From Ashinkailepas kermadecensis (taxonomy: Eukaryota; Arthropoda; Thecostraca; Neolepadidae), in the NCBI GenBank assembly GCA_034440615.1, contig JAOTOM010004677.1, positions 240,001 to 304,000 of the forward strand: a stretch of DNA of 64,000 bases, given 5' to 3'. The position numbers and the translations under genes were made by a program. A model generated the notes under the pieces. That model ran no database searches. It was not told where the DNA came from and saw only the letters and a list, made by a program, of their open reading frames with translations. Of the stretch, positions 25,624 through 39,115 are shown one piece after another (position 1 is the stretch's first letter; every line of letters begins with the position of its first letter).

Positions 25624-27252
25624 TTTTCGTCCTCCAGTGGCGCTTCTCGGAAGGAAAATGTGCCCCTCCAGGTACATTCACAGCGGCGCCCATCCAAACA
25701 AGCTTCCCCTCATGACAAGTCCTGGTTCCACATCTGGTAAAACCTGATACTGTTGGTAAAGTACAACGCCCACATCAAATTCGAAACTCTGTCGAGCCAA
25801 CGGCGGGTCGATGTCAATCATGGCCCAACCCCTCTCAGCCACATTAGGCTATAAATGTGGTCGAGATGGTTTGCAGAACCCTCTGAACCACATTGAGTTG
25901 TCCTAACCTAACTTAACATAACTTAGCTTAACTTCCTTTTTGATGACATTTTTTCAGTTTCATTTTTATCCTCAAACATTTCAAGTTAAATATCCAACCT
26001 AACTGACCCATCTCAACATCTTTTGTTGCCTTTTGGAGGTAAAATTAACTTGTGAACAATTTAACCTACAATAATTCCATAGTTTACTCAATTTGCCATG
26101 ACTGTAAGACAAAAACTCTCATTTGAAAACTTTGGTAACTTTTGATCTGATCTAGGATCACAAAAGTCTAAACCCAAATAATTTGGCATATACCTAAAAT
26201 AAATTGTAATAGTTGAATGGCACTGAGAGGCATTCAACTGTCATGTAAGCACTTGTCATGTCGTGTCAGCACTTGTCATGTCAGACATTGATCATGTTAG
26301 CAAGCACGAAATTCAGTTTTAAAAATTTCCCCTTGGACCTAACACAAAATCTAGAAAAGTAAAAACCTAATAGGTACATATGTGTCACATGCTGAATTGT
26401 CTGCAGAAGGCATATGCACCTCCATGAAGTATTTTGTATGAGTAAGGTATGTTCATAATATTTTTTTCCCATATGGTAGACATTGACATCATACAGGATT
26501 GCACAAATATAAACCTCACACCTTTATGACATGTTCAATCATCTTGTGGGGGTTTCATAATGGTCAGATATGTAGCTTCTAAGATTAGCCATGTCTGTGT
26601 GCCAAAAAGAGCTTTAATAAAGAATTTCACCCTTATGGCAGCCCAGTCACCCAAATTTAAACTACATGCACTTGGCACACTTGGTAAACTATGCACATTT
26701 CACACTTGCCTCATCCCTTGATTAGACAGTGGTCCCTCTTGTCTGTTTACCTTCCTCCCCATTACACATAGGTACTGAGCATGAGCAGGCTATATCTAAA
26801 ACTGTACAGGCCATTTAGGAAAAAATAAGTTGTGAATCACAAGAAAAGCTACTACACTTGATGGAGAAGCATAGCACAAATCTTCCCACGAAAACATTTC
26901 GTTGGCAACTATCAACGAAATTTTAAATGTTCCATATATAGGTATTTCACTGGTGCCTGTATACGGCCAAGGCTGGTGCCGCTGGTGGCCATGCCAGAAA
27001 TATAAATAGGTTTTTTTCAAAAAAATAAACCACGGTGCAAGAAAAAAATAGATGGAACAGATGAAAAATAATAGGACACAGCCTCAGAGCAAGTCATTTT
27101 TCGTGAAAAAGACATTAAAATAGCATTAAAATCTGCATATATACAATCCCTTTCAACCCTCACAGACCAAACTCTGACGGTAGTATACAATTGACGGCTC
27201 GCAGATCTGCACGCACCACAAAATAAGAAATTCAGCCTATCAGCGGCTAAGG
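25624..27252 (+). repeat. Long interspersed repeat, copy 1 (about 1.6 kb)
   Basis: Matches 51989-53525 in inverse orientation along its whole length. Shared landmarks are tcggaaggaaaatgtgcccc near the start, ctcagccacattaggctata, gcaacaaaagatgttgagat (inverse) and cggctcgcagatctgcac near the end. On the minus strand at about 26799-26900 it encodes a short frame, VANEMFSWEDLCYASPSS, that is kept in copy 2. It contains degenerate cctaacctaacttaac tracts. No recognised transposase or polymerase, so class unknown. Confidence 0.85.
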
Positions 27253-27767
27253 ATCGGAATATATGACGCATTTTAAGACACAAACGGGCACATCATTTTC
27301 CATCTGGCAAACGACGATCGTTTAGTCCAAGTCGCGGCCAGATACCTGCCAGTTGAACTAGAGATGAGTGCGGTTGCCGTTTGGTTACGTAGGCTAGAAG
27401 TTTGTTGTCGTGGTTTATGCAAGAAGTTATTTTTCGCTTGTAAGTTTTCGATCCATTCGATTGAATAAATCTTTCTAACATGATTTGGATATTATCATTG
27501 GAACTACTATTCGCTTGTATTTTTTACTTCACATTATTTTATGTCGGATCGCTCTATCTCGGAGACCGAGTGGTCTGGCAGCACACCAAAATCCGCTGTA
27601 AAACCGGCTATTGTCTCATAGTTCAGGTTTGCATGTGGGGTTTAGGACACAGAGAGACAGAGACACACCACTATGTGTTTAGGACACCGAGACACACCAC
27701 TGTGTGGTGTATCTCTCAATCTTTCATTTCAAAGCAATCACAGAACACTTTCAAACGTACAAAATTA

Positions 27768-27914
27768 AAATGCTATACGAAATACAAATGCTATACGAAA
27801 TACAAATGCTATACGAAATACAAATGCTATACGAAATACAAATGCTATACGAAATACAAATTCTATCCGCAATACAAATGCTATACGAAATACAAATGCT
27901 ATCCTCAGCATAAG
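27768..27914 (+). repeat. 18-bp minisatellite, eight copies
   Basis: Units of atgctatacgaaatacaa. One unit differs as ttctatccgcaatacaa and the last is atgctatcctcag. It reads as a Tyr/Lys/Cys repeat in open frames on both strands and is not considered a gene. Confidence 0.95.
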
Positions 27915-27965
27915 CATTAAAAAACAAACAACTAAACGGTAACATCGTGAAACACATTTATCCAA

Positions 27966-30900
27966 GAGTGACGAAAATATGCGGCTCAATGAGTGGGGTG
28001 GGGGAGTTCGATTTCCTAAAGATACAAATGGTAGATACCTAATACTATACGCAACATACAATGACAATACAATGACATTAGGAACCATTTACGGACCAAA
28101 TATAGATAATCCACAGGCATTTAAAGACGCGTGATTGGAATTAGAAGATCATCATAATGAAAATGCGTGATAGGAAGAGACTTAAACTTTTACTTAGATG
28201 TATCTAAAGAGCGACAAAGCGCAGCCAGGAGAATTACGAACAATGATTGCTCCAAATAAATCAAACATTTACATAGAGGAAAAAGATCTACTAGACATTT
28301 TCTGAGAGCCTGATCCTACAGCCAAACAGTTTACGACTAAGGTCACCAAGTAAATCCCGCATCTATTTTTTCCTGACCAGTAGAGGCTTAATGTATCGTA
28401 ATACATACCCATCGGAAGCAATAGCAGATGGATGTTTATCAGACAATCAAGTAATAACGTTAGGCGTAAATTTGCAATCGGTGGAGCTGGGTCGCTCATA
28501 CTGAAAATGTAGCCAGTTTTTGAAAGATGGAACTTTTGTTACTCTTATTAAGACAAGAATACCAGGCATTGTTCATTTGATTGCAAATAGCACTCAATCT
28601 TCCGTAATTTTGTTGGAAATACTGTCATCTGCGTACTCTGCGGTGAAATTATGCAATACACGTCTCGAAAGAAACAATCTTGCTACGCGCAATTGGACGA
28701 TATAGAAAATAAAATAAATTAACAAGGCAGAGAGTGAAGAAGCCGACAGCAACAAGACGATAATGGCACTCAAAAGAAAGGCGCAATTAATTTATTACAA
28801 ATATAACCATTGCATTTTTAGCAGAAATTCGCTGAAGATGAAAAGTAGAACAAAGGTACACAATATTTCCACAACTTAGTGAAACGAAGTCATCGAAGGA
28901 ACATTTACAGAGCCATATTCATTATGCGCGAAAATGAGTAGGTACTCACTAATGAAATTGATTAAAAACTAGAGAAGAGTAAATTATGTATCAACAATTT
29001 TACAACAAACGTACCAAAAGTTCCCCGCTGAAAAACTTCCAGTTTCACTACCTCAACTTTCGGAGTATGAACGAATTATATGTGAAATATGCAGACATCC
29101 GAGAGCTGACACAAGCTGTATTTTCCCTCAAAATAAATTCAACACCGGGCCCATCCGGATATACATAATAATTATATAAACGATTATAATCGGAATTAAA
29201 GACCATGGTTCTAAAGACATGCAAAGAGATTTTCGAAAGCAGTATGATGCCAAACAACCTAACGAAAAGTGTTGCGGTATTGATAATGAAAAAGGAAAGG
29301 ACACCAGGCACTTATAAAACTTCTGACTTAGCTTAAGTCTCCTAAATACTGTGCATAAAATGATAACAAAGTTAATCGATTTGCGGGTAGGAAGTCATAA
29401 AGTCTATTATTATTAACGAAATTCAGACGAGTTTCATCAAGGGTAGATTCATTGGATAAAAAAATATTTTTAATAGATGGCAATTCTGCAAAACGGCGGG
29501 TACATCTGCGATGCTTCTGGCGTGCTAACAACAAAAAGTGTATGATAGCGTCAACTGGCAATATCTGTTGAAGGGGCTACCTCTGTATTTGAATTAAGTG
29601 AGAACATGAAAAGATGAATAAGTATTTTATGTGATGATTGTCTTTATAATTCACGAACGGATTGTGTTCAAATATACGGGAAGATATTACGTGTGTATGT
29701 AATTAATCGTGGGCTAAGACAAGGCTGCGCAATTAGCTGCTTGCTATTTTGGTGTGCTTTGAACCGTTATTGGAACGGATAAGAAAATGTAACCTAATCA
29801 AAGGGATGGCTATCAATAACACGGAAACAAAGAAACTAGTTACACAGATGAAGTTGCTGTGCTTTTAGGCAGTAACCCATCATCCCTATCAAAGTGCCTA
29901 AGTATGTTCGAAAGATTCGAAACATTGTCAGGCATAGGGCTAAAAACAAGCCATGTGAATTGGCAAAGATTCGTTTGAGATGGTCCCAATTTGCACCTGG
30001 AGTATAATAAATAGCCTGGAGGACCTATTGAAATTTTGGGACTTAAAATGTCTATCAACTCAAGTAAAACGAAGCGGAACTTAGCTATGCGAACAAATAC
30101 GCAAGATTAAAACCCTACCTTGGACCTTGGGTAATGGGAAGCCAAACGCCATTTGGTTGAATACATCTACTTAACACGCGCCCTGGAGGGCCTATGAAAA
30201 TTACGCGCACTGGAGGGGGGGGGGGGGCGGATTCCGTCCCCCCTAAGATCTCGGCTCCTATTAAAGCTGGAGGAACGAAATTCGCAGGGTGGATGGGTAC
30301 GATAGTGAACTCTATGGTGTGCAAATTTCATGACCTTAGGTCAATATCTTCAATGTTAATGAGGTCACGTTTGTCAAACTTTTCTTGTTTTGCGTGGCTT
30401 GGCTTGTCATTGTTATGGATCGCTGTGATTGTGTTTAAATGCTCAAAAATGTGCATCAATGATGTTTTGAACATTACTAATGATGCAATACAGATGTCAG
30501 ACCCGACATTTGACCTTAGGTCACCTACATAGCAGCACTTTATCAGGTCAGTTACCTGTTCTAGTTACCGGAACCAGGCTGTCCGCTCGACTGCTTCGTC
30601 GGGCAGCTCGGCGCAATCGGCTTCGCGAAGAAAGGAGTGAAGTACATGAATAAAGTATGGAAACGCAATGACAAACATTACAAATGACAAACAGCAGTGC
30701 ATTTATGACAACATTCCAGTTGACCAAGTTTGGTTCCATTAATCTGTCATGAACTTGACCTGACTTGACCTCGATGACCTAATATGACGTTGAAACTATG
30801 TAGCATATCAATATGCATCAAACAAGTCGCTAGTGTTGCCAAGAACACTTCCCTTTTGCGGAAATACGGTATGCGCATCAGCGCCGATTCTTGTGGTCTG

Positions 30901-32050
30901 GCGCTACGAATTTTTTTATTTTAACGGCCCCTAACTCGAAAAAAAAAATCGGGCGATTTTCATTTTTCTTGCTTTAAACGACGCGCCGGTCATTTTTAAG
31001 CAGGTACGCAGAAAATCGCGCATATCGACCGGTAAAATATACAGTTATGTACGAAAAACCGGAGGGGGGGGCGGATTTCGCCCCCCCCCAGTGCGCGTGT
31101 TAAGTCTGAATTTATGTCGCCACTATTATACTTAACGATCGTGCTGACTTCACAAAGCATGGAATTTGCCAAGGTTGAAACGATTGCGTTTCAGTTTATT
31201 TGGGGTGGACGAAAAGATCGGATTACACGAATGTCACTAAAAAATAAATATACAGAAAGGGGTTTAAATGTGCCGGATATACTAATACCGCCTGAAAGAT
31301 TGAAAAGGTCCTAGAACACAACGTACTTGGACGAAAACTGTGCAGAAAAGTGAGGAAAATTATTAATAATAGTCTAAGCCTCACGAATGAAATAAACATC
31401 TTTCACTGCAATGGAGATCATTTTTAGCCATAGGAACAGGGAGGGGACAGGGACAATCTTCTTCCCCCACTACATGACAGTTTAACATTGATGCTATGGC
31501 GATGCATGGTAAGAATCAACTTGAAAAGGGACTTTGAGCTCCGCCCCCCAGCTTTTGGGACGTTTTTTAGCCTCTTGTTTTTAGCCAAGAATTACGTACT
31601 TAACGCTTTTTGGCGAGAGACATGCACAGCTTGATTTGAAATATAGCAATGCGCGTGAATTCCTGCATAAAGCATTAGCAACCAAATATCATGGGCTAAC
31701 GAAAACATACACTTAGAGGACATACATCGTAATCCGTAGGAAAAGTTTAATTTGAAAGGACACATAACACGAGGAAGTGCGTATCTTATTATCACAAAAT
31801 GATAAATATGCTAAGTGGGCGTATTCCATATTCATCAGCTCCAACCCGAATGTAAGGCCAGAGAGCTGCCATCATAAATGACAAGAAGACTTTCGTAGCA
31901 GCCCATTACCTTGGGATAAGATATACGAGCGGGTACATATGTTTTGGAACGAATGATGCAAGGATGCGATGGTTGTCTTATCAATGCATAAACTGAATTA
32001 TAACGACAAATATATTATTGTATTTATATAAATTTACCGCCAGCGGTAAT
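27966..32050 (+). pseudogene. Ruined L1/Tx1-type LINE ORF2
   Basis: Non-LTR retrotransposon remains in several frames with many stops. Endonuclease-like: ILYATYNDNTMTLGTIYGPN at about 28045, then GRDLNFYLD. Start of the reverse transcriptase: LKINSTPGPSGYT at about 29128-29166, VAVLIMKKERTPGTYKTSDL, and RGLRQGC with CLLF at 29709-29750, then EPLLERIRKCNLIKGMAI. C-terminal part: FIWGGRKDRITRMSLKNKYT at about 31192, typical of the L1/Tx1 region after the RT. The catalytic YADD motif is not intact. A TTAA-flanked element interrupts it at 30171-31103. The 5' and 3' limits are approximate. Confidence 0.82.
30171..31103 (+). mobile_element. TTAA-flanked (piggyBac-like) non-autonomous element inside the LINE
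   Basis: Starts TTAACACGCGC and ends GCGCGTGTTAA, so a TTAA target duplication surrounds inverted ends CACGCGC. Both ends also carry G or C runs with ggcggatt (cgcgcactggagggg near the left, ccccccagtgcgcg at the right). The LINE reading resumes on the right side, which confirms insertion. Length is 933 bp. It has no transposase frame, so it would have moved in trans. TTAA targets are typical of piggyBac; the long palindromic G/C runs near the ends are unusual. Confidence 0.75.
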
Positions 32051-32603
32051 TGAAGCGTATGTCCAACTACTGTAACCATATCACACTTGCTCCGGCATTG
32101 TAAACAGGTACAATTATTATAAAACGACATCAAGTACCTGCTGCAGCTAAATCAATAGATTATCACGACACAATAACAATTTCGGGGTGTTCGATCGCAA
32201 CTCATGATCATATAAACGCAAAACCCTATGCCCATGCTGGGAGAACAGCTTGTGAGGATGCACAAAGCGAAAAAGGCACTAATAACTGAACAACGCTTTA
32301 TTAAGTATGCGCATAAATACATTGAGATTGAGAGATACACCTGCATAGTTTAACAGTGGTAAGACGCGTTTGTGGGAATATGGATGATCTGTTCCAAGAA
32401 CTCAGCAGAATAGCACGTTGACGGATGGTAGCTTCTGATAATTCAGTGATTGTACGCATTTGGCTGAATAACTGTTTCTGTTTTGCGGTTACGAGCTGTT
32501 TCACTGCTATAATATCATATTCAAATTAAAAACCCAGTCTACAACAAACCATCCACTCGCGACCAACACCCACTGGCATTGAAAAGTATTTAGTTTCAAA
32601 CAA

Positions 32604-33475
<872 letters not shown>

Positions 33476-33648
33476 TATCCCTCCCTACTCTTTCCGTGAC
33501 GTGTAACAAAAGAAAACATGGAGCACAAGATAAAAGAAGAACAAACCGAAAAACAAAAACAAAACTGAACAAAAAAGAAGAGTACGGCCGTAGCATGCAA
33601 AAAGGAATAAAGAAAACGACAAAACGAATACAAATATACAATCAAGCA

Positions 33649-33651
<3 letters not shown>

Positions 33652-33695
<44 letters not shown>
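33652..33695 (+). repeat. (TA)n microsatellite
   Basis: TA run of about 44 bp. Confidence 0.95.
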
Positions 33696-33697
<2 letters not shown>

Positions 33698-33867
33698 ACC
33701 GAAACCAAGGGGCCCGGAGGCCCAGACCACCAAACCCTTAGCAACCAAAAATACGCTGAATCAATCAAATAATTTTGCGAATTTCACCACGTAAAACCAA
33801 CGTAGAGCTGACAGTTTCTGTTCTTAATGTTTTGTTTGGCATTTAAGAAAATCCTGGTTGCACCACT

Positions 33868-33957
33868 GTAAACACACACACGCACGCGCCCACGCGCACA
33901 CGCACACACGCACACACGCGCACACGCGCACACGCGCACACGCACACACACGCACAT
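33868..33957 (+). repeat. (CA/CG)n microsatellite beside a minus-strand exon
   Basis: Alternating cacacgcacacgcg units. It lies 72 bp past the donor of the exon at 34029-34237 (minus strand). Confidence 0.95.
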
Positions 33958-34028
33958 ATCTATGCCACTCCCACTGAGGAGCCAAACCACACAGCCCAGC
34001 ATCCCCTCCGCACACTCGCAGCACGCAC

Positions 34029-34237
34029 TTAGAGAAGTACTCATCTTCCTGTTTGTTCTTCGGCCTGGCCATGGTCAGCATGCGCCAGGAGATGTCGACG
34101 CTGCAGAGGTCGTCCAGACTGACGGTGGCCATGCTGACCGGCACCGGGTCGACGTAGGTCAGCTGGGGCGGCTGACGCTCGGAGCGCGCGCTGCGGAAGT
34201 GGACGGCGCCGGACACCCGCCCGTCCTCCGGCCTCAC
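34029..34237 (-). CDS. Internal exon of the unrecognised minus-strand gene, at the edge of the 94-bp array
   Basis: The acceptor is gcgcggcag, with exon start at 34237. It encodes VRPEDGRVSGAVHFRSARSE, RQPPQLTYVDPVPVSMATVS, LDDLCSVDISWRMLTMARPK and NKQEDEYFS. The donor is AA|GTGCGT at 34028. Length is 209 bp, phase 0 to phase 2, which joins both the exon at 39977-40120 (phase 0) and the one at 19202-19337. WRMLTMARPK resembles the R---LA-PK motif of THEG-type sperm proteins, but this is too short to assign. The first 29 bases of the exon and its acceptor are the unit from which the neighbouring minisatellite is built. Confidence 0.55.
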
Positions 34238-37200
34238 CTGCCGCGCGAGGAACAACAGCGTCGTGCCGTCACATGTGGTGGCACGTCACACCGGGCACAC
34301 AACACCGGACACCCGCCCGTCCTCCGGCCTCACCTGCCGCGTGAGACACAACAGCGTCGTGCCGTCACATGTGGTGGCACGTCACACCGGGAACACAACA
34401 CCGGACACCCGCCCGTCCTCCGGCCTCACCTGCCGCGTGAGACACAACAGCGTCGTGCCGTCACATGTGGTGGCACGTCACACCGGGCACACAACACCGG
34501 ACACCCGCCCGTCCTCCGGCCTCACCTGCCGCGCGAGGAACAACAGCGTCGTGCCGTCACATGTGGTGGCACGTCACACCGGGAACACAACACCGGACAC
34601 CCGCCCATCCTCCGGCCTCACCTGCCGCGTGAGGCACAGCAGCGTCGTGCCGTCACATGTGGTGGCACGTCACACCGGGAACAACACCGGGAACAACACC
34701 GGACACCCGCCCGTCCTCCGGCCTCACCTGCCGCGTGAGGCACAACAGCGTCGTGTCGTCACATGTGGTGGCACGTCACACCGGGCACAACACCGGACAC
34801 CCGCCCGTCCTCCGGCCTCACCTGCCGCGTGAGGCACAACAGCGTCGTGCCGTCACATGTGGTGGCACGTCACACCGGGCACAACACCGGACACCCGCCC
34901 GTCCTCCGGCCTCACCTGCCGCGCGAGGAACAACAGCGTCGTGCCGTCACATGTGGTGGCACGTCACACCGGGCACAACACCGGACACCCGCCCGTCCTC
35001 CGGCCTCACCTGCCGCGTGAGCCACAGCAGCGTCGTGCCGTCACATGTGGTGGCACGTCACACCGGGCACAACACCGGACACCCGCCCGTCGTCCGGCCT
35101 CACCTGCCGCGTGAGGCACAGCAGCGTCGTGTCGTCACATGTGGTGGCACGTCACACCGGGCACAACACCGGACACCCGCCCGTCCTCCGGCCTCACCTG
35201 CCGCGTGAGGCACAGCAGCGTCGTGTCGTCACATGTGGTGGCACGTCACACCGGGCACAACACCGGACACCCGCCCGTCCTCCGGCCTCACCTGCCGCGT
35301 GAGACACAGCAGCGTCGTGCCGTCACATGTGGTGGCACGTCACACCGGGAACACAACACCGGACACCCGCCCGTCCTCCGGCCTCACCTGCCGCGTGATG
35401 CACAACAGCGTCGTGCCGTCACATGTGGTGGCACGTCACACCGGGAACACAACACCGGACACCCGCCCGTCCTCCGGCCTCACCTGCCGCGGGATGCACA
35501 ACAGCGTCGTGCCGTCACATGTGGTGGCACGTCACACCGGGCACAACACCGGACACCCGCCCGTCCTCCGGCCTCACCTGCCGCGTGAGGCACAACAGCG
35601 TCGTGCCGTCACATGTGGTGGCACGTCACACCGGGCACAACACCGGACACCCGCCCGTCCTCCGGCCTCACCTGCCGCGTGAGGCACAACAGCGTCGTGT
35701 CGTCACATGTGGTGGCACGTCACACCGGGCACAACACCGGACACCCGCCCGTCCTCCGGCCTCACCTGCCGCGTGAGGCACAGCAGCGTCGTGTCGTCAC
35801 ATGTGGTGGCACGTCACACCGGGCACAACACCGGACACCCGCCCGTCCTCCGGCCTCACCTGCCGCGTGAGACACAGCAGCGTCGTGCCGTCACATGTGG
35901 TGGCACGTCACACCGGGAACACAACACCGGACACCCGCCCGTCCTCCGGCCTCACCTGCCGCGTGATGCACAACAGCGTCGTGCCGTCACATGTGGTGGC
36001 ACGTCACACCGGGAACACAACACCGGACACCCGCCCGTCCTCCGGCCTCACCTGCCGCGGGATGCACAACAGCGTCGTGCCGTCACATGTGGTGGCACGT
36101 CACACCGGGAACACAACACCGGACACCCGCCCATCCTCCGGCCTCACCTGCCGCGTGAGGCACAGCAGCGTCGTGCCGTCACATGTGGTGGCACGTCACA
36201 CCGGGAACAACACCGGGAACAACACCGGACACCCGCCCATCCTCCGGCCTCACCTGCCGCGTGAGGCACAGCAGCGTCGTGCCGTCACATGTGGTGGCAC
36301 GTCACACCGGGAACACAACACCGGACACCCGCCCGTCCTCCGGCCTCACCTGCCGCGTGAGCCACAGCAGCGTCGTGCCGTCACATGTGGTGGCACGTCA
36401 CACCGGGAACACAACACCGGACACCCGCCCGTCCTCCGGCCTCACCTGCCGCGTGAGCCACAGCAGCGTCGTGCCGTCACATGTGGTGGCACGTCACACC
36501 GGGAACACAACAGCGGACACCCGCCCGTCCTCCGGCCTCACATGCCGCGTGAGACACAGCAGCGTCGTGCCGTCACATGTGGTGGCACGTCACACCGGGA
36601 ACACAACACCGGACACCCGCCCGTCCTCCGGCCTCACCTGCCGCGTGAGGCACAGCAGCGTCGTGCCGTCACATGTGATGGCACGTCACACCGGGCACAA
36701 CACCGGACACCCGCCCGTCCTCCGGCCTCACCTGCCGCGTGAGGCACAACAGCGTCGTGTCGTCACATGTGGTGGCACGTCACACCGGGCACAACACCGG
36801 ACACCCGCCCGTCCTCCGGCCTCACCTGCCGCGTGAGGAACAACAGCGTCGTGCCGTCACATGTGGTGGCACGTCACACCGGGCACAACACCGGACACCC
36901 GCCCGTCCTCCGGCCTCACCTGCCGCGCGAGGAACAACAGCGTCGTGCCGTCACATGTGGTGGCACGTCACACCGGGCACAACACCGGACACCCGCCCGT
37001 CGTCCGGCCTCACCTGCCGCGTGAGGCACAGCAGCGTCGTGTCGTCACATGTGGTGGCACGTCACACCGGGAACACAACACCGGACACCCGCCCGTCCTC
37101 CGGCCTCACCTGCCGCGTGAGCCACAACAGCGTCGTGTCGTCACATGTGGTGGCACGTCACACCGGGCACAACACCGGACACCCGCCCGTCCTCCGGCCT

Positions 37201-37365
37201 CACCTGCCGCGTGAGGCACAGCAGCGTCGTGTCGTCACATGTGGTGGCACGTCACACCGGGAACACAACACCGGACACCCGCCCGTCCTCCGGCCTCACC
37301 TGCCGCGTGAGGAACAACAGCGTCGTGCCGTCACATGTGGTGACACGTCACACCGGGCACAACTC
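34238..37365 (-). repeat. 94-bp minisatellite, about 33 copies, built from an exon start and its splice acceptor
   Basis: Units of about 94 bp (some 95-96) contain ccgtcacatgtggtggcacg, the phrase acaccggacacccgcccgtc and ctccggcctcacctgccgcg. The last two are the reverse complement of acceptor plus exon start of the adjacent exon. Copies are over 95% alike. Two units have an extra 15-bp ccgggaacaacaccg block. A six-unit block at about 35130-35520 recurs at about 35700-36090, showing higher-order duplication. Because 94 is not a multiple of 3, the many overlapping 85-codon frames are periodic artefacts. Confidence 0.96.
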
Positions 37366-38450
37366 CCGGGTCGGAGGCGTCACACTCGACCACACGCCGG
37401 CAGCAGTAAAGAGACTCAGTTTGTGGCACTCCGGTGGAGGGACGAGATGGGGTTCTGTCTGAGATCTTGCAAGCTAACGGGCGTAGCGACGCTAACATTA
37501 AGGGTAGATGGGATGAAGGATACCCTCTAGAGTGAGACGGGCAATGCCGAAAGCACCACCATAGTGTCCAAATTGGTCGGAGTTGAAGTCGGTACTGACT
37601 TCGAAGATGGATTTCTCAACAAGTAGTCACCAGGCTGACAATTATGGCGAAGCAAGACCTTTAAATCATGTTTGCATAGATGGCGAAAAATCGTCCCCGA
37701 ACGACGACTTTTCGTCCTCTCTCCCAGAAATGAATTCAGTGGTGTCTTCAGCCCCAGTGTCCGCAATATCCGGGAAGCCTGAATCAGTGAGTATTCAGCA
37801 ATGTGACAGTGGTAAGCTCCACTCCAGGGGATGGCTATGAACACATTCTCGTCGTTGCTAAGGCGGCGATACACTCACCACCATCGATTCTAGCTAAATA
37901 GCCAATAATGTGTGTTAAAGAGGTATATCAACCCCATCGAGCCCTACAGTAGTTCAACAACTAAAATTTAGAGAGCAGCACGTCGCGTGACCCCATGAAG
38001 CTATGCTACCTGCACTGCGTCATGAGCATGCTACATCTTACAGAAAGAAACACAACTTCGTTCCAATGTAAATCTATGTAAAATAAACTCTCTGATGTAT
38101 CTGGAGCTGATGGTCATTTCATCACCAATGATCCTTTCTTTACACATGACTCCCACTTGCACTATCTCTATCTATCTTTCCCCAGTATGTATCTACATGT
38201 AACTCAGGTCAAGAAGCGTAGCGTCTGCATTGGCGGGCTGTTGGTTCGCGCTGCTGTCTCTGCCCAGCGAACACCACCTGCTGCTGCTGCGGTGTCTACT
38301 GACGGCAACCCCTCATCGGCCGTTGAGTTGCCGACCCCTGCACTTGGGGCCGTCTGCCACTCTGTGCTGCCGGCGGCTTGGCACCGCCAACCGCTCTCAT
38401 CTCTGGCGGCCGCCGCTCATCCCGTTGTCAGCTGGATGACGGGCGGTCAT
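37366..38450. other. Intron or intergenic stretch, one weak exon-like segment
   Basis: At 37607-37791 (plus) a hydrophilic frame, MDFSTSSHQADNYGEARPLN and onward to ISGKPES, is preceded by cgaag and followed by tca|GTGAGT. It matches no family I know and has ordinary composition, so it is not called as a gene. The rest is unremarkable. Confidence 0.35.
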
Positions 38451-38451
38451 C

Positions 38452-39115
38452 CTGCCGCCCGACACCGCTGGACCGCTCCGTCCTCCGGGAAGGCGACGCT
38501 GGACCGCTCCGTCCTCCGGAACAGTGACACCCGACGCTGCTGGACCACCCCGTCCTCCGGAGAGGCGACGCTGGACCACCCCGTCCTCCGGAGCGGCGAC
38601 ACCCGGCTCTGCTGAACCACCCCGTCCTTCGGAGCGGCGACACCCGGCACTGCTGGACCACCCCGTCCTCCGCAGAGGCGACGCTGGACCACCCCGTCCT
38701 CCGGAACGGCGACACCCGGCGCTGCTGGACCACTCCGTCCTACGGAGCGGCGACGCTGGACCACTCCGTCCTCCGGAACAGTGACACCCGGACACTGCTG
38801 GACCGCTCCGTCCTCCAGAGCGGCGACGCTGGACCACTCCATCCTCCGGAACAGTGACACCCGGACACTGCTGGACCGCTCCGTCCTCCAGAGCGGCGAC
38901 GCTGGACCACTCCATCCTCCGGAACAGTGACACCCGGACACTGCTGGACCACCCCGTGCTCCGGAGAGGCGACGCTGGACCACTCCGTCCTCCGGAGCGG
39001 CGACACCCGGACACTGCTGGACCACCCCGTCCTCCGGAGAGGCGACGCTGGACCACTCCGTCCTCCGGAACGGCGACACCCGGCGCAGCTGGACCACTTC
39101 GTTCTCCATCACCGA
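38452..39115 (+). repeat. GC-rich minisatellite (ctggaccactccgtcctccgga)
   Basis: About 18 copies of a core ccgtcctccggagcggcgac joined by either cgctggaccactc or acccggacactgctggac, giving mixed periods near 33 and 42 bp. The frames on both strands (up to 240 codons) are repeat translations. Confidence 0.93.

Noticed and set aside
27480..27920. 146-codon frame ending in Tyr/Lys/Cys repeats
   Set aside because: Its second half is an 18-bp minisatellite, and the first half has no recognisable domain or splice context.
34238..37365. CRISPR-like regular repeat array
   Set aside because: The whole 94-bp unit is repeated, with no unique spacers, and the DNA is eukaryotic.
34238..37530. Many overlapping plus-strand frames of 85-313 codons
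   Set aside because: They are the three phases of a 94-bp tandem repeat; no family resemblance, and the same frame recurs each 282 bp.
37607..37791. Possible plus-strand exon MDFSTSSHQADNY...
   Set aside because: Plausible borders, but composition is unremarkable, no family is recognised and it lies antisense within the putative minus-strand gene. Listed only as a note.
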